64,000 nucleotides of DNA from Clostridia bacterium (lineage in GTDB: Bacteria; Bacillota; Clostridia; Oscillospirales; Acutalibacteraceae): NCBI GenBank assembly GCA_017521425.1, contig JAFXCQ010000030.1, forward strand, positions 1-64,000. Direction: 5' to 3'. This document shows, one piece after another, positions 42,901 through 51,184 of this stretch. Numbering within the stretch: position 1 is the stretch's first letter; each line of letters begins with the position of its first letter. The notes below the pieces were generated by a model, which was given only the letters and a program-made list of their open reading frames with translations, had not been told where the DNA came from and searched no databases. The translations under genes were made by a program, and so were the position numbers.

Positions 42901-43714
42901 TATGGTAGATAAAAAAGAGGTTGACGAAGAAACTGGTGAAGAATACGTTGCAGGTAAAGAGGTTGGTAACTTCTCATTCGAGCGTGTAACAGTTTCTCTT
43001 AAGCATGGTCAGTCAATTGCTGATGCAGTGGCGAGTGTAGAAATTCCGGAAGCGGCAGGCTACGTGTTCGAAAAATGGACACTTGAAAATGCGTCCTATG
43101 ACGAATCAACAACCATGCCGATTGGCGGCTTGACGCTTTACGCAAACTGGAAGCCGATTGAAATTACCATTACGTTCTACTGTGGTAATAAGTATAGCGG
43201 CTATAGCGGTGCAACAGGTACTACTGTAACAAAGACTTATAATTACGGTGATGAAATAAGCTTACCAGAACTTAATTTTGCTTATGAAGGTTATGTAATA
43301 GCAGGTTGGGTATTTAATGACTGCTCAGGTGGCCCTGGTAACTATCCTATTCATTGTGAATGGCCGTTACAGTTAGTTTACGGTAGATATGCAGAGGGTT
43401 GTGGCTTCATTGATGAAAACAAAACTTCATTAGACATGTCACCATACTGGAGCAAAAATTACACAGAAATTACTTTCAACGGTAACGGTGGCGCAGGTTC
43501 AATGCAAAACCAGATTCATGACCGTTATGCAAGTGTTATGCCGTTATTTGAGAATAAGTTCACTCGTGACGGATACAGCTTTGTCGGCTGGAATACTGTA
43601 GCTGACGGTTCAGGTGTTGCGTACAGTGATTGTGAATACTTTATACCCGTTGAGGCAAACGGCAAGAGTGAAGTAATTCTTTACGCACAGTGGGAAAAAG
43701 TTTCTGCTGAATAA
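36962..43714 (+). CDS. Giant surface lipoprotein with InlB B-type repeats
   Basis: 2250 residues. A signal peptide ends in the lipobox L-T-G-C (Cys29), so it is anchored to the outer face of the membrane. Next come a very acidic linker (about 40-80) and a Gly/Ser linker. One InlB/Listeria-Bacteroides repeat follows (near 115-180, GYVFAGWYYDS), then a long unique middle part to about residue 1050. The last roughly 1150 residues hold many B-type repeats (GYxFxGW, TLYAQW, YYTRNxY) mixed with MucBP-like units. There is no LPXTG signal at the C-terminus. It probably mediates adhesion or cell-surface binding. The region near 39.8-41.4 kb uses GGC, CTG and AAG more than its flanks, which hints at a mosaic origin. 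Confidence 0.85.
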   Translation: MKHTTRRILSLVLVLCTMLTMFTSVLTGCKKNETVPPVDETENIQTNTDETDDKNDESDKKDEKDEKDDFSDGDLWIENIWNSDDKKPTNSPINKPSNGGSGNGSSGGDNTDVKVYRKVTFAYPDNMSEEDKKATKLPEEQLVDSGELVYSMPLPTREGYVFAGWYYDSDLALLAGTDDVIKKNITLYPKMVKSTDPTAKEGSLNYVSALDAETSHKITVKAPTLEAVKNGLLLTLISDGNSSVPFTVDDNGDGTYTVLPNGGLKAGKTYQLSAIDREQTVSQDGVMPADDDYVLFIYDGEVQKKEIRFYNIFTTREEESNLKIDDDVKFIKTDKISGFDMEEATGLYTISLSKTDGSIAMKDNSATGVFTYSGNDISVGDVIALHDGKIDTEENTVVDGDVAYVEITSVEGNKYFYKSAKAEDVVFLPDVLPVPKHADKDNNENTFTLDNDVLDFTYFEDQEALNEDTKTNVGDFIALYEGVLGETETADYYEITGVKKGAETTVVTVKPVTVDELKNALSTYETNGVDMQLPESEVEALEEKIVEQAEDSGFAEKTAQYILQNKLGTDEEVVFGKKYHLSPDQMQLFGMDVEAGNLSYMVRLDPPEIRADITTELKKVTQINKGTGLRVAFGVTIPVGIEVVENGYRVIESFYLDLYVTFEQEVKFNTRFSADIKWGNCAKIIWWIKDVVVNAGFDMGVYTGVGAVASVYTEKYHQKSYFWNELVEKKDGTFSSASNIATKLNNMLKDGNVSFFNVDEENSLINEYSKMLEREIDYVDILAIRLYHNKGYVDPKTHIVNYVLDVELVFGAKLNITMGVSFEALSVKQYNFTLNMFDAKGSASVVDKQTPYTNFNFFIMGNLGLRAGIRVTFSIGLISVKLDNLGAMIEVGVYLDLYGFFYFHYDWNGETNKHNVQSGGALYAAIGLYVDLDLFGGVLLDLASFRFHLYEGELELWNSGNADNIVSVVDPEFSQTIYNTKTVTISPYNLRMRKVNVLTGKTEDVIKGLENFAVYLTNPKFSYDKSTGSITVNPEDSDIELSTQARFTYTGKTASFTKEPLTVIFNLTWKKTKPSMQVEYYEPFTIIYKDGEKFGSPDDSRTRWFIENSKLPALENYDDQKPGYDFFGWQISCAALPEYDGKMLHEVNCLEGVKMPDVPIGLTPIYVERTDTPFTITHLVASVDDPSVYEVYEEVKKTGKTGDRIGLEEVLSKEGFTHDISKFPVNFTAEIADGIMYTDYGTYIAGDGSTNLCIYYNRDEYRVTFYANNPDYEYFGEDEISETKLLRFGQELQVPDYAEAEIPGYTFKGWSLTKDGSSGIIELPETISVSENKSVEYYAIWEADEVEFEVNYFIQNSDGTFSKEPSYTEVHTAPAGTKIDYSILAPQDESLFESTWYSHCSAAAVVNDEPVKYEKAHIDALDYISLSVYYKRNYKQVWWNNTELDYHYQGEEFTIPAESDSEAFKKAGYTLIGWKSLGYGDEKVYLPGEKYTMGEFMLYFSAVYEANDDTPYIVNHIREDVDGSFTSSECETETEKLTGTSDSTVTPEVKAYKGYTSPAKRAVTIAADGTTVVNYHYYRNEHYIKFELDGGILRGTYTPSYKYGVPFYVFEYEDGFSLTKTGYVLKGFYLKGDETKTLIDTDYYISGDEIYSDEDIVFVALWEAKPYNYKTEYYLEQLDGTYALTQTETGKAPFGSTVNADEISFTGFTVNKNVSGTVSSGVIDSDNNLTLKLYYTRNTYDAKWMSYDGSTVLATTKVKFGDTIKAPATFNADNTRPGYALTGWLDVEYGKMSADGATLYAKTSGIWTAANYTVAFNGNGATSGTMSNQGFVYGNSAALNANAFAKTGYVFNGWNTKADGTGTAYADQETVLNLATSGTVTLYAQWIAGNSTAYKVEHYFEDLAGKFVIDNSKTQSFTGVTNSTVNASEITVDGFTFDSNNALNVKSATVNANGSTVLKLYYTRNNYNLTFDFSNSTIKTMVDKKEVDEETGEEYVAGKEVGNFSFERVTVSLKHGQSIADAVASVEIPEAAGYVFEKWTLENASYDESTTMPIGGLTLYANWKPIEITITFYCGNKYSGYSGATGTTVTKTYNYGDEISLPELNFAYEGYVIAGWVFNDCSGGPGNYPIHCEWPLQLVYGRYAEGCGFIDENKTSLDMSPYWSKNYTEITFNGNGGAGSMQNQIHDRYASVMPLFENKFTRDGYSFVGWNTVADGSGVAYSDCEYFIPVEANGKSEVILYAQWEKVSAE

Positions 43715-43721
43715 AACAATT

Positions 43722-43763
43722 TCATCCCATACAAGTTACTGACTTGTATGGGATGATTTTTTT
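43722..43763. terminator. Terminator between convergent lipoprotein and C39 genes
   Basis: TCATCCCATACAAGT (43722-43736) and ACTTGTATGGGATGA (43742-43756) form a perfect 15-bp stem with a 5-base loop, followed by seven T residues. Confidence 0.92.
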
Positions 43764-44748
43764 AATAATGCAACATTTTATAAAAGTAAGGGTAAGCACT
43801 GAAGAACTGATTTAAAGTTGTTCTTGTGGATGAACCGGGGTCGTTAATATAAAATGATGACGTTGTAAGTGTATTTGTTGCTTTAACACCGGTTACAACA
43901 ACATAGTGCTGACCTCCATTTGATTTTTTAGCACCAACAATAACAGGTTTTCCCTGTTCTAAAAGATTATAAATTTTTGTAAGGTACCCTGATGAAGATG
44001 TGATTTGTGTGTAATTACTCGGCCAGTAAACCGCACCACCCGAAGTGTATGAAAGTTTTTTCATCATATTATGCGGGTAAATTGTTGTGTTTGTTCTCTT
44101 GCTTTCAAGCATTGCAATTGCAGTTGTAGCACAACCAATTTTACCTATTGTCTGACCAGATGAACCAATAATTACATTTGCCCAACGGGAGTCTGTCTGT
44201 TTAAAGTTTGGTACACCTGAAAGTTTTATCGCTTTATAACTTGTAGTTGTATTATTCTGAGTTGATGTTGTTAAATAAGCACTGCTTACATAACCCGTTT
44301 TATTACCGTTATAAAGAATTTTTGACCAACCATTTGCAGTTGAAATTACAGGCACCTTTGTGCCACTTTTTAATGTGGTGAGAATAGTGCCACTTGTAGA
44401 AGCATTACTTCTTACGTTCAGATTACCGCTTGTTGTTTTAATTGTTTTAACATCCTTTGAAGTAACGGTAATATAATCTGCACTACAATAACCATAACCT
44501 GAAGCATTGTATCTTACATACCAGAAATTACCACTTTTATTTATAAGTGTAACTTGTGAATTCCTTTTTAAGGTAGTAATAACAGTTGAAGAAGTTGAAG
44601 CACTTTTTCGCACATTAAGTGAGGTTGATGCCGTTGTGACTTTACCTGCGCCGTAAACTGTACTACTTGCTTCTGCGGTTAAATTAAAATTTTGAAATAA
44701 TGAAAAAGTTAAAATTAAAGTTAAAATTAAACTACACGTTCGTTTCAT
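43762..44748 (-). CDS. Secreted SH3-domain C39-like peptidase
   Basis: 328 residues. The signal peptide (about 1-28, ending near AEASS) is followed by two bacterial SH3 domains (about 35-98 and 103-162; [10 protein letters not shown] and [10 protein letters not shown]). The C-terminal C39-like papain-fold domain has the candidate catalytic Cys206 in [10 protein letters not shown], His281 in [10 protein letters not shown] and Asp in INDPGS. It is probably exported and wall-associated through the SH3 domains, cleaving peptides or cell-wall proteins. The ribosome binding site is GAGGTG. Peptidase specificity is unknown. Confidence 0.88.
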   Translation of the reverse strand: MKRTCSLILTLILTFSLFQNFNLTAEASSTVYGAGKVTTASTSLNVRKSASTSSTVITTLKRNSQVTLINKSGNFWYVRYNASGYGYCSADYITVTSKDVKTIKTTSGNLNVRSNASTSGTILTTLKSGTKVPVISTANGWSKILYNGNKTGYVSSAYLTTSTQNNTTTSYKAIKLSGVPNFKQTDSRWANVIIGSSGQTIGKIGCATTAIAMLESKRTNTTIYPHNMMKKLSYTSGGAVYWPSNYTQITSSSGYLTKIYNLLEQGKPVIVGAKKSNGGQHYVVVTGVKATNTLTTSSFYINDPGSSTRTTLNQFFSAYPYFYKMLHY

Positions 44749-44870
44749 AAAAATAACACCTCGTATTTACTATTTTGCATTTGCTTTTGACAAATGTCTT
44801 TCTAATAGTAACATACGGGGTGTTTAATTTCATTACACAAATATTGGAAGTAGGTGTCAGGTGTCAGGTG

Positions 44871-45845
44871 TTAGATGTTTTCATTCTTTTTACTTAATTC
44901 AATAAATTCGCCAGCGATGAATTTTAAATCGTCAAATGATTCAATAGAACTCATTTTTGCTCGGTATTCAGCCGCACCGCGAAGACCTTTTGTGTACCAG
45001 GCGGCATGCTTTCGTGCTTCTCTTATACCGACTCTTTCACCTTTGTAAAGGCAAAGCTTTTCAATGTGCTTAAGCATTATTAACATTCTTTCAATAACCG
45101 GTGGTTCAGGTAAAATTCTTTCGTGTTCTAAATAAGCGTTAATTTGCTGGAATACCCATGGTCTGCCTAAAGCACCACGACCTACCATAACTAAATCGCA
45201 GTTAGTTTCTTCGAGCATTTTAGCGGCACTCTTACCATCAATAATATCACCGTTACCTATAACAGGGACATTAACTGCTTTTTTTACTTCTCTTATAATG
45301 TCAGTATTAACAGGGGGGGAGTACATCTGAACTTTAGTTCTACCGTGAACTGTAATTGCAGAAGCTCCTGCTTGTTCACATCTTTTTGCAAGCTCTACTG
45401 CATTTATTGTGTTATCATCCCAGCCTGAACGCATTTTAACTGTTACCGGTACAGTAGAGGTTTTTACAACTTCTTTAACTATTTGCTCTGCTAATTCAGG
45501 GCTTTTCATAAGTAACGCACCGCCACCTGAAGCTGCAACCTTAGGTGCGGGGCATCCCATATTTATATCAATAAATTGTGGTGAAAATTCCAATGCCTTT
45601 TCTGTTGCGATTGCCATTGTTTTCGGGTCGTTACCGAAAATCTGTGCACCACAAGGGCGTTCTGGTTCAGTAATAGTAAGTAATTCTTTACTCTTTTTAT
45701 CGTTGAGACTTAAGCCTTTGGCACTTACCATTTCTGTAACCGAGTAACATGCACCATAATTTACACATAATTCACGAAAAGCTCTGTCAGCAACACCCGC
45801 CATAGGTGCTAAAGCAACTTTCCCTTTATAATTTAAAAAATCCAT
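44871..45845 (-). CDS. dusB: tRNA-dihydrouridine synthase DusB
   Basis: 324-residue FMN-dependent enzyme that reduces uridine to dihydrouridine in tRNA D-loops. The start of the barrel, KVALAPMAGVADRAFREL, the motif NMGCPAPKV with the catalytic Cys, TVKMRSGWDD, ITVHGRTKVQMYS and VMVGRGALGRPW are all conserved. Length is normal. It is a lone gene; the short sequence before its stop on the minus strand contains TGTCAGG repeats. Confidence 0.95.
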   Translation of the reverse strand: MDFLNYKGKVALAPMAGVADRAFRELCVNYGACYSVTEMVSAKGLSLNDKKSKELLTITEPERPCGAQIFGNDPKTMAIATEKALEFSPQFIDINMGCPAPKVAASGGGALLMKSPELAEQIVKEVVKTSTVPVTVKMRSGWDDNTINAVELAKRCEQAGASAITVHGRTKVQMYSPPVNTDIIREVKKAVNVPVIGNGDIIDGKSAAKMLEETNCDLVMVGRGALGRPWVFQQINAYLEHERILPEPPVIERMLIMLKHIEKLCLYKGERVGIREARKHAAWYTKGLRGAAEYRAKMSSIESFDDLKFIAGEFIELSKKNENI

Positions 45846-45905
45846 ATTTCTGTATCACTCCAGGAGTAGTATAACATATTAAACATATTTCTTCAAGAAT
45901 TTTTG

Positions 45906-45933
45906 TTGACTATGACAAAATAATCGATATACT
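45906..45933 (+). promoter_or_regulatory. SigA-type promoter of the sigma factor operon
   Basis: TTGACT (45906-45911) and TATACT (45928-45933) are separated by 16 bases, about 90 bases upstream of the sigma gene. A separate self-recognised promoter is not obvious. Confidence 0.6.
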
Positions 45934-46023
45934 AAAGATAGTTGTAAATTTATGTCAAGAAATCCAGTTATAAAAACACTATATTGTTGAAGAATAAAAC
46001 TCAATGAGGAAGTTGGTGGGTAG

Positions 46024-46530
46024 GTGTCAAAAAAACAAGCAAATGAAAAATTAGATTTGGCTTATAAAGAATACTACACAGACCTTTTGCGATTTTGCAA
46101 TGCAAGGCTTAAAGATTCACATCAGGCAGATGATTGTGTGCAGGAATGTTTTTTAGTTTTATATAAAAGATTTTTGAAAGGTGAAGAAATACACAATATT
46201 AAGCTGTATCTTTATAAAATTGCGGATAATCTCATAAAAGCAGAGTGGCGAAAAAACAAAAAGAATGAAGATGTTGTAGATATTGATTCATTGGCAGAGG
46301 TGCTTACCGTAAGTAGCAGCGACTTTGAAAAAATTGATTTCGATGAGCTTATTGAAAAGCTTTCTTCGTCACTTAATGAGAATGAATATATGATTTATAA
46401 ATTGAAATATATTGAGGATAAATCAATTAAACAGATTTCGGAAGAAACAGGACTTTCATTTGAAGCAGTTGCGAAAAGAATTTCGCGGTTAAGAAATAAA
46501 TTAAAAGAAATATTTTTAACACAGCAATAA
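46024..46530 (+). CDS. ECF-type RNA polymerase sigma factor
   Basis: 168-residue sigma-70 family protein with only regions 2 and 4. Region 2 (about 15-85) has LRFCNARLKDSHQADDCVQECFLVLYKR, which contains the core-binding DDCVQE signature. Region 4 (about 115-165) has the helix-turn-helix KQISEETGLSFEAVAKRISRL. The start is GTG 46024. The next gene begins 15 bases downstream and encodes a one-pass membrane protein, a typical anti-sigma placement. Confidence 0.9.
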   Translation: MSKKQANEKLDLAYKEYYTDLLRFCNARLKDSHQADDCVQECFLVLYKRFLKGEEIHNIKLYLYKIADNLIKAEWRKNKKNEDVVDIDSLAEVLTVSSSDFEKIDFDELIEKLSSSLNENEYMIYKLKYIEDKSIKQISEETGLSFEAVAKRISRLRNKLKEIFLTQQ

Positions 46531-46545
46531 AGGAGGACAATAGAT

Positions 46546-47385
46546 TTGGGCGCTTTAACAGAAAATAAAGTAATTGATATTTGTTTTTGTAATTCAACAA
46601 TAAAGGAATTAAATGAAATTATAGAAGAAGAACTTTTAAAAGATGACGTAGATATAGAATTGATTGACGAGTGCTGCAAGGTTCTTGAGCTTATAAATGA
46701 AGAAGTGACAGGCTCGGGCTTTAATACGCAGGCAGTTCATAGTGCTGAAGCAATAATAAGAAAATACAATTCGCAGAAGTATAAAAAAATAATGCTTTCT
46801 GCTTCGTGTGCTGTTTTACTTGGTGCGGTAGTAAGTGTGACGCTTATCGGTAATGGTGACAGTAAAATTGACCGTGGTGAAAATTTAAGGGGAGAGGTAA
46901 CCCAGAATATAAAAGCAGAGAGCATTGAATCAACATCACAAAAGCCTACCGAAGAAAATAATTATGTTACAACAACATATGTGAGCCGTGTGAAAAGACT
47001 TAAGGTAATGCAACCGTATTCTGACCGTAGTCTTATTTTCAATAGCAGAGACTCAATAAATCTTGATGATTTTTACATTTATGTTGAAATGTTAGATGGT
47101 AGCAGATATTCAGTTGTTCCGTCTGAATGTCAATATGAGGTTTTGGAAACTGCCGAGGATGGTTCAACAAGAGTAAGAGTTACCCATTATGGTTTCGAAA
47201 CATTCATAAATGTAACAGTCAGAGTGCCTGAAATTACAACAACAGAGAATTATATTTATGATGAGGAATTTGATACTGAAATTGATATATTTGATGAAGA
47301 GTCGTTTACAGAGTGTGAAACCTCTGCTACAAATGAAGAAACCGCGGGCGAAGAAACAACAGTAGATTTATTTTTAGAAAGTTAA
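46546..47385 (+). CDS. Probable anti-sigma factor, single-pass membrane protein
   Basis: 279 residues from TTG 46546 behind AAAGGAGGA. The cytoplasmic N-terminal part (about 1-75) is helical and acidic. One membrane helix (about 79-102, IMLSASCAVLLGAVVSVTLIG) leads to an extracytoplasmic domain. That domain has a Thr/Ser/Glu-rich linker, a beta-rich Ig-like region (about 145-225, SVVPSECQYEVLE and TFINVTVRVPE) and an acidic Thr-rich tail. It is not similar enough to a named zinc anti-sigma family, and no HxxxCxxC motif is seen. The assignment rests on the neighbouring sigma gene and membrane topology. Confidence 0.6.
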   Translation: MGALTENKVIDICFCNSTIKELNEIIEEELLKDDVDIELIDECCKVLELINEEVTGSGFNTQAVHSAEAIIRKYNSQKYKKIMLSASCAVLLGAVVSVTLIGNGDSKIDRGENLRGEVTQNIKAESIESTSQKPTEENNYVTTTYVSRVKRLKVMQPYSDRSLIFNSRDSINLDDFYIYVEMLDGSRYSVVPSECQYEVLETAEDGSTRVRVTHYGFETFINVTVRVPEITTTENYIYDEEFDTEIDIFDEESFTECETSATNEETAGEETTVDLFLES

Positions 47386-47430
47386 GTTTATTTCAAGCTA
47401 TGCGATTAATAATTATGAGGAGTTGTTTTT

Positions 47431-49401
47431 ATGAAAAAAAGATTTTTGCCTACATTTGTTTTGGTTTTTATGATTTTGTTTGCATTGGTTTTTACTGCAA
47501 ATGCAGAAACTACAGGCATTGAAAATTCAACTGAAACAGATGGATATTTTGTATATCAGTTAAATGAAGATGGTGCTTCATATAGAATTATTGAATATAC
47601 GGGTAATGAGAATAAAGTTTTTATAGCTGAAGAATACAATGGTTTGCCAGTTTCCGTTATAGGTGACAGCGCTTTTTACAGAGCCGATATTTTTCATGTA
47701 GAATTGACAAAAAATATAAAGGAAATCGGTAATTATGCGTTCAGTAACAGCAAACTGATGGAAATTATATTGCCTGTTGGAGTTGAAATTATTGGAGATT
47801 ATGCTTTTAGTAGATGTAAGAATCTTGAGACTGCTGTTTTGAATAAAAATCTGAAAAGCGTTGGTGCTTATTGTTTTGAATTCTGTAATGCTCTTTATAA
47901 TGTAGCAATTGAAAATGGTGCAAGCGGAATTGATTACACAGCCTTTGACAGAACGGCTTATAGCCTGGTAAATACAAGCGGTGCTAATGAAGGTTATAAC
48001 GTGCTTTATGTAGATGAATATATGCTTTACACCGAATATGGTATTTACGGAGTTTTTGGTGTTAAGGACGGTACTTACGGTATAGCGGCAGGCGCGTGTC
48101 TTATGTCAAAAAATATTACTGCAGTTACAATTCCTGAAAGTGTTAAAATTATTGGAGAAAAAGCAGTAGGCTACTACGAAGGTAAATACGATGAAATATT
48201 CAAAATAGAAAATTTTAAAATTTTTGGTGCTAAAGGTTCAGCAGCAGAAGCTTATGCTATTGAAAACGATTTTGAGTTTATTGAATGGAAAAATGTGAAA
48301 TTAGATACACCAGAAGTAAAAGTGCATGCATGGAGTGGCGGGATTGATATTGAATGGGAAGAAATCGAGAATGCAGAAAGTTATATTTTGTACAAAAGGG
48401 AGTACAATGCAAAAACTAAAAAATGGGGAGGATGGTATAAACTCAAACCGAAAATCAATGCTACAAAATACTGTGATTATACTGTGGAACTCGGCAAGTA
48501 CTACCGTTACACTGTAAAAGCACGAAATGGCGGAACAATCAGTGACTATAAATCAACTCCCAATATAAAATATAATATTGCGCCACCGGTTGAACTAAAA
48601 AATAGTTCAAAGGGTATTAAGGTTAGCTGGGGTGGTGCTATGAACTCAACAAGCTATAGAATTTATAAATCTACCTACAATACTAAAACTAAAAAATGGT
48701 CAGACTGGTCAAAGTGTGCTACTGCTGAGAGTACTGACACTTATTGGGTTGATAAAAATGTAAAAAATGGTAGCATATATCGTTATACTGTAAAAGCTAT
48801 AAACGGCAACTTTAAAAGCTTACACCAGAAAAATCCTTCTGGTTTGAAATATATAAAAATGCCAATAGCTAAGGCAGTTACTTCAGTTAATAGTGTGAAG
48901 ATAACCTGGGATAAAATTTCCAGTGTAAGTAATTATGTAATATACAGGTCTGAAATAAAATATGGCAGATGGTCAGGCTGGACAATTTTAGGTGAACCAG
49001 ATAAAAACACTACTTCTTATTATGACACAACTGCAAGAAGTGGTAAGGTTTATCGTTATACCATAAGAGCAAAAAATGGTGAAGGCTTAAGTGCGTACAA
49101 AGTAACAGAAAGTCTTATTTATCTTGATACGCCAATTGTAGCTGCAGAAAAGAAAAATAACGAAATTGCAGTTTCATGGAATGAAATACAAGGCGCAACA
49201 GGTTACACTGTTTATAGGTCGGAGTATAATACAAAGACTAAAAAGTGGTCTTCGTGGAGTAATAAGAAAACTGTAGCTTCAACAACACAAATATGGGTTG
49301 ATACAGATGCAAAAACAGGTAAAACATATCGCTACACAGTAAGAGCTTTAAATGGTAGTGAGAGAAGTGCTTATAAAGCAAGTAATTCGATAAAAAGGTA
49401 A
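47431..49401 (+). CDS. Secreted BspA-type LRR and fibronectin III-like repeat protein
   Basis: 656 residues with a clear signal peptide (about 1-25, cleaved after TANA). Residues about 40-265 form BspA-type LRR_5 repeats (IGDSAFYRADI, IGNYAFSNSKL, IGDYAFSRCKNL), typical of adhesins. Four or five fibronectin III-like repeats follow (starting near GGIDIEWEEIENAESYILYK), each ending YRYTVKAxNG; the ninety-odd residue units are highly alike. No lipobox, transmembrane helix or LPXTG signal was found, so it may be secreted or wall-bound by another route. It is the third gene of the sigma/anti-sigma operon and a candidate regulon member. Confidence 0.85.
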   Translation: MKKRFLPTFVLVFMILFALVFTANAETTGIENSTETDGYFVYQLNEDGASYRIIEYTGNENKVFIAEEYNGLPVSVIGDSAFYRADIFHVELTKNIKEIGNYAFSNSKLMEIILPVGVEIIGDYAFSRCKNLETAVLNKNLKSVGAYCFEFCNALYNVAIENGASGIDYTAFDRTAYSLVNTSGANEGYNVLYVDEYMLYTEYGIYGVFGVKDGTYGIAAGACLMSKNITAVTIPESVKIIGEKAVGYYEGKYDEIFKIENFKIFGAKGSAAEAYAIENDFEFIEWKNVKLDTPEVKVHAWSGGIDIEWEEIENAESYILYKREYNAKTKKWGGWYKLKPKINATKYCDYTVELGKYYRYTVKARNGGTISDYKSTPNIKYNIAPPVELKNSSKGIKVSWGGAMNSTSYRIYKSTYNTKTKKWSDWSKCATAESTDTYWVDKNVKNGSIYRYTVKAINGNFKSLHQKNPSGLKYIKMPIAKAVTSVNSVKITWDKISSVSNYVIYRSEIKYGRWSGWTILGEPDKNTTSYYDTTARSGKVYRYTIRAKNGEGLSAYKVTESLIYLDTPIVAAEKKNNEIAVSWNEIQGATGYTVYRSEYNTKTKKWSSWSNKKTVASTTQIWVDTDAKTGKTYRYTVRALNGSERSAYKASNSIKR

Positions 49402-49670
49402 ACTTTTTTATAAGTGCTGAAGGCTGAGTGATGAGTGCTGAGTTACGGAAGGCTTCTCCTTGATTAAAATTAAATATCAATAAAAATAACTACATTCTTC
49501 ATTTTTTGTTTTAATCTAAAATGGGAGAATGTAGTTTCTGCTTCCTGCTTACTGTTTTCTGACCACTGACAACTGAAATCTACCGACAAACAAATATCAA
49601 ATAATTCTTGAATAAAATCACAATTTGTTTTATAATAAATATGTATATTGATTTTTACGGGGGTGCTTTT
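49402..49670. other. Gene-free spacer before mcsA
   Basis: It holds low-complexity repeats (AGTGCTGAAGGCTGAGTGAT and related text, 49412-49441), an inverted pair around 49485-49537 (CTACATTCTTCATTTT / AAAATGGGAGAATGTAG) that can form a hairpin, and the mcsA ribosome binding site GGGGGTG. A TTG-N-TATAAT pattern is weak. No gene is supported. Confidence 0.5.
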
Positions 49671-50174
49671 ATGCTTTGTCAGAATTGTCAGAAAAATGAA
49701 GCTAATATGCACATGAAAAGAATAATAAATGGTAGCGCTACAGAAGTTCACTTTTGTTCCGATTGTGCTCGTTCACTTGGCTATGGTGATAGCTTTGGTA
49801 GCTTCGGTCTTGGCTTTAGTGACCTTTTCAGCGATTTGCTCGGCAGAAGCGAAAAAACTCTTTCAGGTAGCAGTACCTTAAGATGCTCGCTTTGTGGAAA
49901 AAGTTTCTCGGATATAGCAGAAAGTGGCAGAGTAGGCTGTGCTGAGTGTTATGTTACTTTTTATGACAAGCTTTTACCAACATTAAGAAAAATTCACGGT
50001 AAAACAACACATCAGGGTAAAGCACCTGAGAATTTCTCAGAAACAGTGCAGATGCCACAGGTCGATGTAAATGATTTAAAAGAACAATTGAAACTCGCTA
50101 TTGAACGCGAAGACTTTGAATTGGCAGCACAATTGCGCGATGAAATCAATGCTTTGCTTGGGGGTGCAAAATAA
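49671..50174 (+). CDS. mcsA: McsA, activator of the arginine kinase McsB
   Basis: 167 residues from ATG 49671 behind GGGGGTG; 21 upstream codons in frame belong to the leader. Two CxxC zinc-binding pairs are present, MLCQNCQKN with HFCSDC and LRCSLCGK with GCAEC. The C-terminal UVR motif (LKEQLKLAIEREDFELAAQLRDEI) contacts partner proteins. In Firmicutes McsA stimulates McsB to phosphorylate arginines on damaged proteins and CtsR. It overlaps mcsB by one base. The usual ctsR upstream is absent. Confidence 0.93.
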   Translation: MLCQNCQKNEANMHMKRIINGSATEVHFCSDCARSLGYGDSFGSFGLGFSDLFSDLLGRSEKTLSGSSTLRCSLCGKSFSDIAESGRVGCAECYVTFYDKLLPTLRKIHGKTTHQGKAPENFSETVQMPQVDVNDLKEQLKLAIEREDFELAAQLRDEINALLGGAK

Positions 50175-51181
50175 TGGGTGCAAAATGGTATTTAGGCACA
50201 GGTGCACAAAATGATGTTGTAATAAGCACAAGTGTGCATTTAGTAAGAAATTTAAGAGAATTTCCATTTCCACAAATGCTCACCTTACAAGATAAATTAA
50301 AGGTTAATTCAATTATTAATGAGGCAGCTTCTTTTACAGATTACAACTTCAATTATCTCGAAATGAAAATGCTTTCTCAATATGAAGTTGTATCTCTCGC
50401 AGAAAGACATCTTATAAGCCCTGAATTTGCATCATCAAGAGATGGTAGGGCACTTCTGATTACTGATGATGAAGCTGTGAGTGTTATGCTCAATGAAGAA
50501 GACCATATTCGTTTTCAGGTTATGTATGCCGCATTTTCACTTGATGAAGCATACAGAACTGCAAATGAAATAGATAATGCGTTGTCAAAAAAGCTTAATT
50601 TTGCGTTTGATGAAAGAATAGGTTATTTAACACAGGACCCGACTATTATAGGTACAGGTATGAAAGCCTCTGTTGTGCTTCATTTACCTGGTCTTGCAGG
50701 TCTTATGCAGATTCCTAAGCTTATTTCAACAGTTCAGAAATTGGGGCTTACTCTTCGCGGTTCTTATGGTGAAGGTGCAGCTGCTAAAGGTGATTTGTTC
50801 AGATTGAGTAATAGCATCACTTTAGGCATCTCTGAAAAAGCGGCAATAGAAAATTTGAAATCTATTGCTTTGCAGATTGCTGCACAAGAGAGAAGTGCAC
50901 GAGAAGAAATTTTAAAATCAAATGCAACTGAAGATAAAATTTTCAGAGCTTACGGTACTTTGAAATATGCAAGACTCATTGATACAGACGAGCTTATGGA
51001 GCTTATGTCATTAGTGCGTCTTGGTGCAGTTAAAGGTCTTATAAATATAGATACTGCAAAAATTGAAGGTATGATGATAAATATGCAGCCTGCGACAATC
51101 TCACTTTCTGTTGACAGACCTTTAGACAGAAATGGTAGAGATATGTTAAGAGCAAAACGAGTTCGGGAGTTATTAGAGTAA
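50174..51181 (+). CDS. mcsB: McsB-like protein arginine kinase, divergent active site
   Basis: 335 residues, in length and order like McsB. The NEEDHIRFQ segment and YGEG motif keep the two catalytic-region glutamates. Three conserved blocks are altered. The SSRxRLARN block reads STSVHLVRN, with Ser20 and His22 at the arginine sites. The CPTNxGTGLRAS block reads DPTIIGTGMKAS, losing the catalytic-site Cys and replacing Arg with Lys. The GSxALGNxxQxSNQ block reads GAAAKGDLFRLSNS. It may be a weak or altered kinase, or a pseudokinase binding McsA. It overlaps mcsA by one base, and no clpC or ctsR is adjacent. Confidence 0.88.
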   Translation: MGAKWYLGTGAQNDVVISTSVHLVRNLREFPFPQMLTLQDKLKVNSIINEAASFTDYNFNYLEMKMLSQYEVVSLAERHLISPEFASSRDGRALLITDDEAVSVMLNEEDHIRFQVMYAAFSLDEAYRTANEIDNALSKKLNFAFDERIGYLTQDPTIIGTGMKASVVLHLPGLAGLMQIPKLISTVQKLGLTLRGSYGEGAAAKGDLFRLSNSITLGISEKAAIENLKSIALQIAAQERSAREEILKSNATEDKIFRAYGTLKYARLIDTDELMELMSLVRLGAVKGLINIDTAKIEGMMINMQPATISLSVDRPLDRNGRDMLRAKRVRELLE

Positions 51182-51184
51182 TTT

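Noticed and set aside
36962-43714. LPXTG sorting signal in the giant lipoprotein
   Set aside because: The C-terminus ends after the last repeat (YAQWEKVSAE) with no LPXTG motif or hydrophobic tail. Anchoring is by lipobox Cys29.
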